Origin: a virus
Strand: one strand, 5' to 3'
IMG/VR virus record: IMGVR_UViG_3300031825_000380
Coordinates: 1-24,501 of that record
Length of the DNA stretch: 24,501 bases
Positions 7,578-15,209 of the stretch are shown one piece after another (the first letter of the stretch is position 1; every line of letters starts with the position of its first letter). A program made the translations under genes and the position numbers. The notes under the pieces are model-generated. The model did no database searches. It worked only from the letters and a program-made list of their open reading frames with translations, and had not been told where the DNA came from.

Positions 7578-8830
7578 GGCTTCGGTCCATCCTCGTCGGA
7601 AGGGCTGCCCGGCGGCGAGCCGGCGGCGGAGGAACTCGCGGGCGCCGTGCCGAGCACGACCGTCGCCCCCTGGACGAACAGTTCGTCGGCCGCCGGATTG
7701 GCGTGCTTCGGCCGGTTCTCCAGCGCGCGGCCTTCGTTCGGGGTGAGCAACCCGCCCTGCACGCCGCGGACGATGCCCTCGATCCGGGACTTGAAGTCGC
7801 CGCGCATCAGGCCGTCGAGGTTGTGCTCGACGAACCGGCCGCTGTTGAACCGACCGAACAGCTTGAGGTTCATCTCGCCTTCGAGCGCCTGCGCCCACTG
7901 ACCGATCAAGTGCTTGACGAGGTGCAGATCCTGCTGCTCGGCATTCGAGAACGTCGCCCGGCTGAGATCCTGCAGGAACACCGGCGGCAGCTGGTAGGTC
8001 CGCGCGATCTCCTCGACCTGAAACCGCCGCGCCTCGGTCATCTGGCCCTTTTCGGGGTCGTAGCCGACCTGCTTGAGCTCGTGCCCGGGCGGCATGGGGA
8101 AGATCGGCTTGTCGCTCCTCTTCGCCGCGTCGATCGCCCGGTGAATGTCCGCCATGGCGCGCTTCAGTGCCTCGGGCCCCTGCGGTAGCGGTCCGGAGAG
8201 CGCGAGCGGGGGAACGCCGCCGCCGGCAAAGAACGTGCTCGCATAGTCGTTCATCGCGAGCGCGAGCTGGATCGCCTTCGCGGCCATCGCGATCGGGCCG
8301 TAATGGCGCAGGCCGTCGGCCCGCAGCATGAACGGCACGTCGATGACGTCGGCTGCGGGGTATTCCTTGCTGTCGAACCGATAGGTTGTCCGGCCGCCGG
8401 AGCGCTTGATCTGGACCCGCTTCGGATCCATCGGCCAGAGCGCCTCCACGCCCGTCGGCGTGCGCTCGATCCAGGCCAAGCCGCGGCCGCCAGTGAACAC
8501 CTGCTGCCAGAAGTAGGCGCGGAATTTGAACCCATCCTGTTCGTCGTTCGGGTTCTCGTGCACCACCGTTTCGAGCTTGCCGCTGATCCGGACAGGTCCC
8601 TCCTTCGTGTTGCGGAAGGCATGGAGCGGAAGGCTCGCGAGCGTCCGCGACAGGAAGGCGACCGCGGCCCACACGGCCGGCACCGCGAGCGCGCTGTCGA
8701 TCGTGACGTTCGGCAAGTTCGCGGAGCCAAGGCCGAAGAACTGCAGGAAGTTCTCGGCGCTCACCGGGACGCGCGGGTCCTCGATCGACGACCTGGTCTC
8801 GCGGCGAATGTCGAGGCCGAGGAACTTCAT
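7574..8830 (-). CDS. Portal protein (HK97 gp3-like)
   Basis: This 418-residue protein forms the dodecameric portal through which DNA enters and leaves the head. It starts at MKFLGLDIRRETRSSIEDPR, overlapping the terL stop as ATGA. Recognisable phage_portal features include 'ALAVPAVWAAVAFLSRTLASLPLH', 'WIERTPTGVEALWPMDPKRV', 'KFRAYFWQQVFTGGRG', 'QMTEARRFQVEEIARTYQLP' and 'AEQQDLHLVKHLIGQWAQALE'. The C-terminus is Pro/Ser/Gly-rich and overlaps the protease start. Length is normal for the family. Confidence 0.95.
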   Translation of the reverse strand: MKFLGLDIRRETRSSIEDPRVPVSAENFLQFFGLGSANLPNVTIDSALAVPAVWAAVAFLSRTLASLPLHAFRNTKEGPVRISGKLETVVHENPNDEQDGFKFRAYFWQQVFTGGRGLAWIERTPTGVEALWPMDPKRVQIKRSGGRTTYRFDSKEYPAADVIDVPFMLRADGLRHYGPIAMAAKAIQLALAMNDYASTFFAGGGVPPLALSGPLPQGPEALKRAMADIHRAIDAAKRSDKPIFPMPPGHELKQVGYDPEKGQMTEARRFQVEEIARTYQLPPVFLQDLSRATFSNAEQQDLHLVKHLIGQWAQALEGEMNLKLFGRFNSGRFVEHNLDGLMRGDFKSRIEGIVRGVQGGLLTPNEGRALENRPKHANPAADELFVQGATVVLGTAPASSSAAGSPPGSPSDEDGPKP

Positions 8831-10698
8831 TCGGTGGCCTCCATCAGCGAGAACTCCGGATCGTCCCACGGCGACGAGGCCGGCAGGCTTTCGCTGAAGT
8901 CCGTCATTGCCGCCCCGACCCCCATCGCCAGCGTGACGACGCCATCAATCCGGCCGCGCGAGCGCTTCTTGTCGAAGGCTCGGTTGTCCTGCCCGTCGCT
9001 GTCGATCTGGGCGTTGGCAGCGCACGAATAGGTCACCGGAGAGGAGTCGACTGTGATCGTCCTCGTCAGGATTGCGTCCTCGAGGCGCTCGATCGAGCGC
9101 GGCATCGTCAGCTGGCGATCTTCGAAGCGGACCTGCTTGCCCTGTGTGTGGGCAACCATCTTCAGTCCTTGCCCCTCGGGTTCACCCGGCCCCTTCCAAC
9201 GCCAGACAGGGAAGCCGATCTCCTCGCAAGCGGCGATGAAGTCGGCCATCCCGGCAGGGTCGAAGGCGAGGAACTGGACGTCGTGCTCGGCGACGAGCCG
9301 CTGCACCTCGGCCGCCACGAACGTCTTGTCGATGACGGCGCCTGGCACCGGAGCGATGAAGCCCTTCTCGGCCCACTGATCATAGGGCACGAGGTCGGCC
9401 TTCGATCGGTCGGCCAGGCCATCCTTCGTCGTCCAGTACCAGGTCTTCGCGTAGAGGCGCCCGTCCTCGCCGATCCACACTGCCGTGAGGGCCGTCAGGT
9501 CGTTCTTCTTCGACAGGTCGAGCGAGAGCCAACAGGGACGCCCCTTGAGCGAGGCGACGTCGACCTTGCCTTGGACGGCGGACCAAGCCTCCTCGGCGAT
9601 CCAGAAGTCGGTCGAGCCTATCGGCACGCCGAAGTAGAGCCGCTTCACGGACAGCGAGGTCGACAGCAGCGACTTCGCCGTCTTCACCATCCCCTCGATG
9701 TTCTCTCGGGGGAACGTGACGCCGAGCGCCGGCAGCGACTTCGACCAGCACGCCGGGTTGTCGAAGACGGTCTCCCGGTCGGCTTTGTCGATGCGGGCGA
9801 CGAAGGCGAAGGCCTCGTCGTCCTCGATCTCGCCGAGGGCGACCTTCTGATAGAACTCCGAGTACTCGGTGCCGACGATTTGTGTCGACGCCGGCGTGTT
9901 CGTCCCGAGCAGCATCAGCGCATCGCCGGGCATCTTGGCGATGGCGTTCTTCCAGATCTCGATGGACGTGCTGTTCTTGAATTCGTGGATCTCGTCGGCC
10001 GCAACCAGGGTCGGCTTCGGACCCGACGGCGACTCCCCGTTGGCGAGGGACTGAAACAGCGCGTCCGTCGCCGGGAACTCGATCTTCCAGGCGTTGTCGC
10101 CTTCACCTCGGATCAGGACGTGGCCGAGGCTGACGAGAGTGTCTTCGACCTCCGGATCCGGATCGGGGATCCGCGCCCGGCACATGGCTACGGCATCCTT
10201 GAAAAGGACGTTGGCCGTCTGCTTGTCCTGCCCGATCGCGAAGGCCTTCGCCCGTTGCACGCCGTAGAAGCCGGTCATGTAGAGGCCGATCGCCGCCATC
10301 AGCGGCGACTTCGCCTGGCCCTTGCCGGTCTCCAGCCATGCCGAGCGGAAGCGCATCCGCCCGCTTGTCTTCCGCCAGCCGAACAGCGAGCCGACGACGA
10401 AGACATGCCAGGGCAGCAGACTGAACGGCAGTCCGACCTTCGCGCCTTCCGTGATCGTCAGCATCACCGGCGGAAACGCGAGCGCATGCTCGGCCCTGTC
10501 CGGCTCCCACCGCAGGCCGCGATCGCCCCCCGTGTCCAGATCCCTCAGGTGTCGGCGCGCAGCGGCGATCTCGATCTCGCCTGCAGCCTCACCATCCGGC
10601 CGGCGCCCGCTCGCCACCGCGACGGCATAGGCCGTCGTCGGGTCGTCAGGATACCGAGCGGAGGAAGCGGTCAGCGGCGCGCGGCGCTTTCTTGGCAC
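8827..10698 (-). CDS. terL: Terminase large subunit (HK97 gp2 / Terminase_1 type)
   Basis: This 623-residue motor ATPase and nuclease packages DNA through the portal. The start is a GTG at 10698, inside the end of terS (53-base overlap); the residues that follow are family-like (DDPTTAYAVAVASG, then ARRHLRDLD). A Walker A variant TGKGQAKS lies at residues 124-131, and Walker B LVAADEIHEF with Asp235/Glu236 near 231-240. The C-terminal nuclease has acidic positions in 'WLSLDLSKKND' (Asp394), 'LAFDPAG' and 'GRIDGVVTLAMG'. These motifs fit the Terminase_1 family, typical of cos-packaging HK97-like phages, though packaging mode is not proved. It is followed directly by the portal gene. Confidence 0.95.
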   Translation of the reverse strand: MPRKRRAPLTASSARYPDDPTTAYAVAVASGRRPDGEAAGEIEIAAARRHLRDLDTGGDRGLRWEPDRAEHALAFPPVMLTITEGAKVGLPFSLLPWHVFVVGSLFGWRKTSGRMRFRSAWLETGKGQAKSPLMAAIGLYMTGFYGVQRAKAFAIGQDKQTANVLFKDAVAMCRARIPDPDPEVEDTLVSLGHVLIRGEGDNAWKIEFPATDALFQSLANGESPSGPKPTLVAADEIHEFKNSTSIEIWKNAIAKMPGDALMLLGTNTPASTQIVGTEYSEFYQKVALGEIEDDEAFAFVARIDKADRETVFDNPACWSKSLPALGVTFPRENIEGMVKTAKSLLSTSLSVKRLYFGVPIGSTDFWIAEEAWSAVQGKVDVASLKGRPCWLSLDLSKKNDLTALTAVWIGEDGRLYAKTWYWTTKDGLADRSKADLVPYDQWAEKGFIAPVPGAVIDKTFVAAEVQRLVAEHDVQFLAFDPAGMADFIAACEEIGFPVWRWKGPGEPEGQGLKMVAHTQGKQVRFEDRQLTMPRSIERLEDAILTRTITVDSSPVTYSCAANAQIDSDGQDNRAFDKKRSRGRIDGVVTLAMGVGAAMTDFSESLPASSPWDDPEFSLMEATE

Positions 10699-11077
10699 GT
10701 TCCACCTTGGTCACCGCACCGCGCCGCCGCGGCGACAGGCCGAGCTCGGCCTCGATCACCGCCGCATCGCTGCCGGCCTCGCGCATCACCGTGAAGTGCG
10801 GGCTGACCCGCGCGATGGCCTTGCTGTTGCCCCGCCGCGGCTTCGTCACGGCGCCGTGCTCGGCGACCTCTCGCGAGGCGCGGTCGAAGATCAGGTAGGC
10901 GCAGACGAGCCGCTGCATCGCATGGGCGTTCGCCGGCGCTAGCAGATCGCGGTCGCGAAGTTCGGAGACGACCCGGCGCCAGTGCTCCTGCGCGGCGGCG
11001 ATCTCGAGCACGTCGTTGAGCAGCGAGGACCAGTCCGGCTCCGGCACGATCTCACCCGCCCCCTCGACAACGTTCAT
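10646..11077 (-). CDS. terS: Terminase small subunit, P27 family
   Basis: This 143-residue protein recognises phage DNA and starts packaging with TerL. The start MNVVEGAGEIVPEPDWSSLL at 11077 has GGAGG about 10 bases upstream; the in-frame GTG at 11086 sits too close to that site. The layout is the P27-type one: N-terminal 'P.PDW', a long helix 'EIAAAQEHWRRVVSELRD', a central 'LVCAYLIFDRASREVAEHG', and a basic C-terminus 'SPRRRGAVTKVERAKKAPRAA' for DNA or motor contact. It overlaps terL, consistent with coupled expression. Confidence 0.88.
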   Translation of the reverse strand: MNVVEGAGEIVPEPDWSSLLNDVLEIAAAQEHWRRVVSELRDRDLLAPANAHAMQRLVCAYLIFDRASREVAEHGAVTKPRRGNSKAIARVSPHFTVMREAGSDAAVIEAELGLSPRRRGAVTKVERAKKAPRAADRFLRSVS

Positions 11078-11083
11078 GCGCTT

Positions 11084-11098
11084 CACCCCTCCGGGGTG
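11084..11098 (-). promoter_or_regulatory. Short hairpin containing the terS ribosome binding site
   Basis: The minus-strand sequence CACCCC-GGA-GGGGTG is a perfect 6-bp hairpin. The GGAGG that serves terS falls in its loop and 3' arm. When folded it would partly mask the ribosome binding site and could lower terS translation. The effect is inferred; only the inverted repeat and its overlap with the Shine-Dalgarno are seen. Confidence 0.5.
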
Positions 11099-11170
11099 CC
11101 CTCAACTTTTCCGTCTGAAACTCATCTCGGTGCGAACGGAGGTGACCCGCCGGTCCGGGACCCGATCGCC

Positions 11171-11377
11171 TTAGAGTTTCGACCCACCCCCGGGGCCGGG
11201 CTTGGCAGGGGAGGGAGCCGCGGAGGGGAGCAGGTCCTCGACCACGTCGACCACCGCCTTGATGCCGAGGCCGAGCTCGTTGCAGACCGTAGAGGAGACG
11301 AGCGAGAGCAGTTCGTCGCGGTCGATGATCCGGCGGTGCCGGCGCTCGTGAACCTCGGTCGTGGTGACCTTCGTCAT
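11171..11377 (-). CDS. Small uncharacterised protein (68 aa) between HNH and terS
   Basis: The start at 11377 (MTKVTTTEVHERRHRRIIDR) overlaps the HNH stop as ATGA; an alternative ATG at 11395 would add six residues. The N-terminal half is charged. The middle 'LLSLVSSTVCNELGLGIKAVVDVVEDLL' looks like two amphipathic helices, and the end is Pro/Ala/Gly-rich and disordered. I recognise no family. Its place between HNH and terS suggests a packaging-associated helper, but that is only context. Confidence 0.6.
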   Translation of the reverse strand: MTKVTTTEVHERRHRRIIDRDELLSLVSSTVCNELGLGIKAVVDVVEDLLPSAAPSPAKPGPGGGSKL

Positions 11378-11739
11378 GGTGCCCCCCGATTCCATGGATG
11401 CGCAGGATCGAGTGGCCGGCCGGCGGCATCACTGCCGGCGACGTAGCCGCGCCGCTCTTCCCGCTGCTTCGTGCTGTCGTGGTGGTCTTTGCAGAGCGAC
11501 TGCCAGTTGGCGGTATCCCAGAACAGCGCCTGGTCGCCTCGGTGCGGGATGATGTGGTCGACGACGGTAGCCGGCGTCACGTGGCCGGAGGCCTCGCACT
11601 TGGTGCAGAGTGGGTGATGGGCGAGGTAGGTGAGGCGGGACTTCTCCCATCGGGCGTTGTAGCCGCGGGTGCGGGACGAAGGACGCGGCGCCTGAGTGGC
11701 TAATGCCTGTGCTTCTCGATGGCGGTTGCCTTTCGCCAC
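11374..11739 (-). CDS. HNH endonuclease next to the terminase genes
   Basis: This 121-residue nuclease has a zinc-ribbon-like C45-x2-C48 pair (HHPLCTKCEASG), the His of the HNH core in 'VVDHIIPHRGD' (Asp61-His62), and 'NWQSLCKDHHDSTKQREE' with Asn79, Cys83 and His86/87. HNH proteins beside terS/terL are known in HK97-like cos phages, where some stimulate terminase cutting at cos. The start is a GTG at 11739, because a TGA lies in frame just upstream; AGGAG stands about 9 bases before it. It is the first gene of the late cluster as seen here. Confidence 0.92.
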   Translation of the reverse strand: MAKGNRHREAQALATQAPRPSSRTRGYNARWEKSRLTYLAHHPLCTKCEASGHVTPATVVDHIIPHRGDQALFWDTANWQSLCKDHHDSTKQREERRGYVAGSDAAGRPLDPAHPWNRGAP

Positions 11740-11810
11740 GCATCACGCTCCTGTCGATCAAGGCGCCGCAGCAGTCCCCTCATCAGCGGCCCCGCGATGG
11801 AGGAAGGCCG

Positions 11811-12017
11811 ATGACGAAACAGGCCACAACCCACTGGCGAGTGTCTGAGTATCCGTCGGGTCGGCCGTTCATCGTGCTTGAGCCGCTCTCTGGCGACACA
11901 CTCGCCACATTCCAGCGGACGATCGGGTTCGATCTGCCAGATGGAACGACAATTCACGAGGCGAAGGAGATAGCGGCCTTCCTTCGACTGAAGCTGCACG
12001 CGATCACCGAGACCTAG
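11811..12017 (+). CDS. Small plus-strand protein (68 aa), uncharacterised
   Basis: It starts at MTKQATTHWRVSEYPSGRPF with an excellent GGAGGAAG 4-5 bases upstream, which decides this start over in-frame codons further left. The protein has a beta-rich first half (WRVSEYPSG.PFIVLEPLSG) and a helical end 'TIHEAKEIAAFLRLKLHAI', a compact small fold. It runs against the surrounding late and early operons, so it probably has its own promoter. An inverted repeat GCTTCC-ACC-GGAAGC lies just after its stop (12026-12040). I do not recognise the family. Confidence 0.65.
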   Translation: MTKQATTHWRVSEYPSGRPFIVLEPLSGDTLATFQRTIGFDLPDGTTIHEAKEIAAFLRLKLHAITET

Positions 12018-12165
12018 GCCCTCGAGCTTCCACCGGAAGCAATGTCTGGTACGATCCCCTCAACCAAGAGGAGGTGCTATGCCAGGGCTGCCGGCCTCTA
12101 GTCTGCTAGGCCGCGCAACAATCACGCGGACCAGAGCCTTGCCAATATCCGAGACGCATCCTTCG

Positions 12166-12888
12166 TCACTCCATCAGCCCGAGGATATGCCGACGGAGCC
12201 TCGGGTTCTTGTGGCTCCGGGTGACCGGGGGGCCCGAGCCGGTGAGGTCGAAACGCGCGATCCCGAACGGCGTTCGCGGATCGTTCCGGAACGAGAAGAA
12301 GGTGAGCTTCCCCATCGGCTGTGTCATCGAGCGGTCGAAGCCGACACTCAGGCCGGGGCCGTAGATGGAGAAGCTGTCCCATTGGTCCGGCCCCTTGATG
12401 CGTATGATGACCTCCTGCCCAGGGGGCACCGGTTGTGCGGGACCGACGTTCATCGGAGGAGAGCGGTTTGCGCCTTCCAGGAAGCCGGTCGGGACCGTAC
12501 CGACGGACGTGAGGACACCGGTTTCGCGGCCGAAACGATAGAATTTCAGGCTGACATAGTAGCTCGGCCGCGTTCCCTCGCCGTTCGGGTCGCCGATGAT
12601 GACGCCGATCTCGTCGGCGGAGGTGTCGAACGTGAAGCGAGAGACGAGATCGAAAAACTTGACGTTGAAGTCGCCGAGCGAGATCGCCGCCGGGCGACCC
12701 GCGGGCGCGCTGGTCGGGAAAGCCCCGATGTCCTTTCTCACGCTCCATTCGCCGGAGAGGACGCGCATGCCGCGCAAGTCGTCCGGATCGGCTTGCTTGA
12801 AGTTCTTGTGAATTTCGATGTCCGCAAGCGCGGGCGCCGACGTGGCTAGGATAGCGACCGCCAGAGCGGCCTGAAGAAGTCGACGCAT
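12166..12888 (-). CDS. Secreted beta-rich protein of unknown function (cargo candidate)
   Basis: This 240-residue protein starts at MRRLLQAALAVAILATSAPALA, a clear Sec signal peptide with likely cleavage after ALA at about residue 22. A GGGGG tract about 5 bases upstream supports this ATG over one at 12957. The mature part is rich in predicted strands (FNVKFFDLVSRFTFD, IGVIIGDPNG, YYVSLKFYRFG, EVIIRIKGPDQWDSFSIYG, GKLTFFSFRNDPR), giving the look of a beta-sandwich. It has no lipobox. It lies alone between early and late operons with gaps on both sides, the typical position of an autonomously expressed moron. No named family is recognised. Confidence 0.75.
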   Translation of the reverse strand: MRRLLQAALAVAILATSAPALADIEIHKNFKQADPDDLRGMRVLSGEWSVRKDIGAFPTSAPAGRPAAISLGDFNVKFFDLVSRFTFDTSADEIGVIIGDPNGEGTRPSYYVSLKFYRFGRETGVLTSVGTVPTGFLEGANRSPPMNVGPAQPVPPGQEVIIRIKGPDQWDSFSIYGPGLSVGFDRSMTQPMGKLTFFSFRNDPRTPFGIARFDLTGSGPPVTRSHKNPRLRRHILGLME

Positions 12889-13261
12889 TGAGCCCCCATG
12901 GTCGGCGCTCCGCGGCGGAAATTCGCCGGAAGCGAGCCTTCCATCGGTATATCGCAAGCGTCGTTCTCAGGCCACGGCAGGCTTACGGACTTGAGCGGAG
13001 TTGCCCGGAGTTGGGAGTGGCCCTCTAACCGGTCGGCCTGACCGGATCGAACACGGCAGACGTCCCAAGAAGCTCGACAACGCGGCGGCCGGGCATCGGC
13101 TCTTACCATCCCGATCGGGGGTGCCTCCCCTTGGAACGGCCGCGTCGATCTCTGAATCGAAAGCCCCGCTCGGGTGCCGGGCGGGGCTGGAAAGTCGGCG
13201 ACTTAGGCGCATCAGGCACACTGCTCACGCATAGGCAAGATGCCCCGATGATCCCGCAAAG
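12889..13261. other. Gene-free interval of about 370 bases between secreted protein and early operon
   Basis: No convincing coding frame is seen. It holds the early-operon terminator at the right, an inverted repeat CCGGTC-GGCCT-GACCGG (13029-13045), and two direct CGGAGTTG copies ten bases apart (12996-13003, 13006-13013). An AT-rich GATATA patch near 12949-12955, upstream of the secreted-protein gene, could hold its -10. No tRNA fold was found. Confidence 0.6.
13152..13188 (-). terminator. Intrinsic terminator of the early (replication) operon
   Basis: On the minus strand an 8-bp GC-rich stem AGCCCCGC / GCGGGGCT encloses an 11-base loop and is followed by TTTCGATTC. It lies about 70 bases downstream of the stop of the last early gene (13262). 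The short T-run makes it moderate in strength, which would suit antitermination control. Confidence 0.75.
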
Positions 13262-14128
13262 TCAAGCCGTCGACATGCGACGCTCGACGTAGTTCCGCGT
13301 CGGGTCGAGCGGCTGGCAAAACTCGCGGTCGAGAAGCGATAGACCTTCGCGCAGCGCGCGGCCGATGAACTCGCGCGTCTGCCGGTCCGGAGATCCGTTC
13401 ACCACTGTTGCAGTCGGCCACGTTGCCGAGACCTCCGCGCAGGTCCGCCCTTCGTAGACCACCGCCCGGACGATCCTGTAGCCGATGAGGCCGAGTGCCT
13501 GCGCGGCGCGCTTGTGATCTTCCATGGCCGAGAGCACGTCATCCATGATCGGCGCGCCGCCTCGGGTCGAGGTATCGACGCGGATGGCTGAGTAATCGAT
13601 GCAGCCGACGCCGCCGGCCTCAGCAGCCTCGACGACGGATCTGAACCACGCCGCAGCGCGCGCCTGGCGCTTGTCGATGTCGCCGCGGCGGGCGAGCTGC
13701 TTGATCGGGTTCGATACCCGCATCTCGGCGCTGTCGAGGTTCTTGGACCACGGCGAGGGCACCATCACGACGATGCTGGCGCTGCTGATGGGCTTCGGCG
13801 CCTTGGCGCGCTCGCGCTGGCGCTCGGCCTTCGCTGCAGCTTCGTCGGCAGCGCGCGCGATCGGCGCCGCGGCAGCAGCCTTCGCCTCGACGCGGGCGCC
13901 GATGCCGTCGAGCGTCGCGATCGGCGCATAGCGCGCGACCCGCTCCCGCGCTGCCAGCCGCCACCGGGTGGCCTTGGCGACCTTCGCCCGCGCCTCGGCG
14001 ATGGCCGCATCGTCTCCGGCCGCCTCGGCCTTCGCGAGATCCACCCTGGCGCGCTGCACCGCGGCCGAGTGCCGATCCACCAGCTTCTTCGCCGCCGCCG
14101 CCCGTTCGGTTGCCGTCTTCCTGGCCAT
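13262..14128 (-). CDS. Last early gene: basic coiled-coil protein, candidate late-gene regulator
   Basis: This 288-residue protein starts at MARKTATERAAAAKKLVDRH with AGGAGG six bases upstream. Residues 1-120 are a very Ala/Arg/Glu-rich coiled coil. The C-terminal half (from about 140) is folded: 'IDKRQARAAAWFRSVVEAA', 'IDYSAIRVDTSTRG', 'ALGLIGYRIVRAVVYEGRTCAEV' and 'FIGRALREGLSLLDREF'. The pattern of a Gln/Arg-rich helix followed by an inducer-like 'G...IV..V...G.t..e+a' and a closing helix is reminiscent of small DNA-binding or DUF6456-like phage regulators. Being last in the early operon, just before its terminator, it occupies the place where lambdoid phages carry Q. The regulatory role is inference. 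Confidence 0.55.
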   Translation of the reverse strand: MARKTATERAAAAKKLVDRHSAAVQRARVDLAKAEAAGDDAAIAEARAKVAKATRWRLAARERVARYAPIATLDGIGARVEAKAAAAAPIARAADEAAAKAERQRERAKAPKPISSASIVVMVPSPWSKNLDSAEMRVSNPIKQLARRGDIDKRQARAAAWFRSVVEAAEAGGVGCIDYSAIRVDTSTRGGAPIMDDVLSAMEDHKRAAQALGLIGYRIVRAVVYEGRTCAEVSATWPTATVVNGSPDRQTREFIGRALREGLSLLDREFCQPLDPTRNYVERRMSTA

Positions 14129-14138
14129 GTCCGGCCTC

Positions 14139-15206
14139 CTACGCTGCTGCCGCGAACAAACCCGGCACGTGGCGCCGGGCTTCGTCCGGACCGAACCGGC
14201 TGACGAGCATGTCGCGCCGCTGTTCGGCCGTGAGGCGGCACCCGCTGCTGTCCGGCTCCGGCCCCCACGCTCCGAGCCACTTCCCGGCGACGTAGCTCCG
14301 GCGGACGAACTCGCATGGGGCAATCCCCGGCGGCCAGTCCGGCGGATCGAGCTTGCGCAACTCGGCCATCTCGCGGTTCGCTGTGGACGCCGCCGACGGC
14401 GCCGGCGGTGATCGTCCATGCCGGTCGGCATCGGAGAGCACCCAGTTCCGCCAGGTCGCGCCCCAGTCGAGCTTGACGCCCTTCTGGCCGGCCGCGGAGT
14501 GGAAGTGGTTCCGGAACCTCTCGGCCATCCGCCCCGTCTCGGTGGCCGTGAAGCCCTGCGCCTCGGCGTAGGCGAGGTTCTCGGGTGACGGCTGCCAGTC
14601 GTCGGGAAGGCGGCCGCCGCGTTTGGTCGACCGGGGAGGGGGACTGGTCGGCGGAGCTTCGTCGGGATGGGCGGATGCGTCGCCAGACGCAGCCTCTACC
14701 TCTTCTCTTTTCTGCTCCTTCTCCTGCTCCTGGCTTCGGAGGGGCTCGGAAGCCCCTTCAAAGCCCCTTGCTCGGAGACGGGATACCGACGCCACCTCGC
14801 CGAGGTTGAAGGCGGTGCCGTACCGGTCGATAAACGCTTGTCGGATCACGCCTTCCGGCATCTTCGGCACCTCCGCGCGGATGCCCTTCACGCGGTTGTC
14901 GGACGGGCTCAGCGCATCGCCGATCTGGTATCGAGCCATCTCGACGACGAAGACCCACTCCGACGCCTCGTCGTAGACGCAAAATCCAGCTTCCGAGAGC
15001 CTTCGAAGCCCCTCCGAAGCCCCTTCCAAGGTCAATCCGACCTCATGCGCGATGTACATGGCGGGGCAGTAGAACACCCCCGACATCGTCGAGTGCGGGC
15101 CGGTCATGAGGTAGAGGGCGATACGCTGCGCATCGGGATCGGACCGCAGCCGGCGCCCGGTGTCGCCTGTCCAGAAGGACGGCGCGACCTTCCCGTAGTC
15201 CCGCAC
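14139..15206 (-). CDS. Replication initiator-like protein (lambda O / helix-turn-helix type)
   Basis: This 355-residue protein begins at a GTG (15206), four bases after the helicase stop, with GGAGAGG upstream. Residues 1-120 look like a winged-helix domain (KVAPSFWTGDTGRRLR, MYIAHEVGLTLEGASEGLRRLSEAG). Then comes a charged low-complexity linker (about 150-195). A second domain follows: 'LPDDWQPSPENLAYAEAQGFTAT' and 'FRNHFHSAAGQKGVKLDWGATWRNWV', which I know from phage replication/DnaT-like C-termini. The protein follows a DnaB-like helicase, supporting a role in origin recognition or helicase loading. Repeats encoded inside the gene may be the origin. The exact family is not certain. Confidence 0.72.
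   Translation of the reverse strand: MRDYGKVAPSFWTGDTGRRLRSDPDAQRIALYLMTGPHSTMSGVFYCPAMYIAHEVGLTLEGASEGLRRLSEAGFCVYDEASEWVFVVEMARYQIGDALSPSDNRVKGIRAEVPKMPEGVIRQAFIDRYGTAFNLGEVASVSRLRARGFEGASEPLRSQEQEKEQKREEVEAASGDASAHPDEAPPTSPPPRSTKRGGRLPDDWQPSPENLAYAEAQGFTATETGRMAERFRNHFHSAAGQKGVKLDWGATWRNWVLSDADRHGRSPPAPSAASTANREMAELRKLDPPDWPPGIAPCEFVRRSYVAGKWLGAWGPEPDSSGCRLTAEQRRDMLVSRFGPDEARRHVPGLFAAAA
14740..15024 (-). repeat. Two pairs of AAGCCCCT repeats inside the replication gene (possible iterons)
   Basis: AAGCCCCT occurs at 14750-14757, 14761-14768, 15006-15013 and 15017-15024 on the plus strand. In both pairs the two copies start exactly 11 bases apart, one helical turn. The left pair also carries an inverted copy AGGGGCT at 14740-14746, forming a palindrome with a 4-base spacer. 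The encoded residues are also similar (GASEGLR versus GASEPLR), so protein repeats are an alternative explanation. Confidence 0.5.
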
Positions 15207-15209
15207 GGC

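Noticed and set aside
9148-10794. Plus-strand frame of 548 codons
   Set aside because: It is antisense to terL, whose Walker and nuclease motifs are clear. The composition is shadow-like (His/Arg/Leu/Asp).
12079-12849. Plus-strand 256-codon frame with a good AGGAGG before its ATG
   Set aside because: It is antisense and codon-aligned to the secreted-protein gene. Its residues are Arg/Asp/Glu-rich with no fold or family, while the minus frame has a clear signal peptide. Only the ribosome-binding-like site is noteworthy.
13029-13110. Possible tRNA or small RNA around the CCGGTC/GACCGG inverted repeat
   Set aside because: No acceptor, anticodon and T-arm set could be folded, and the GATCGAAC stretch is not in a T-arm context.
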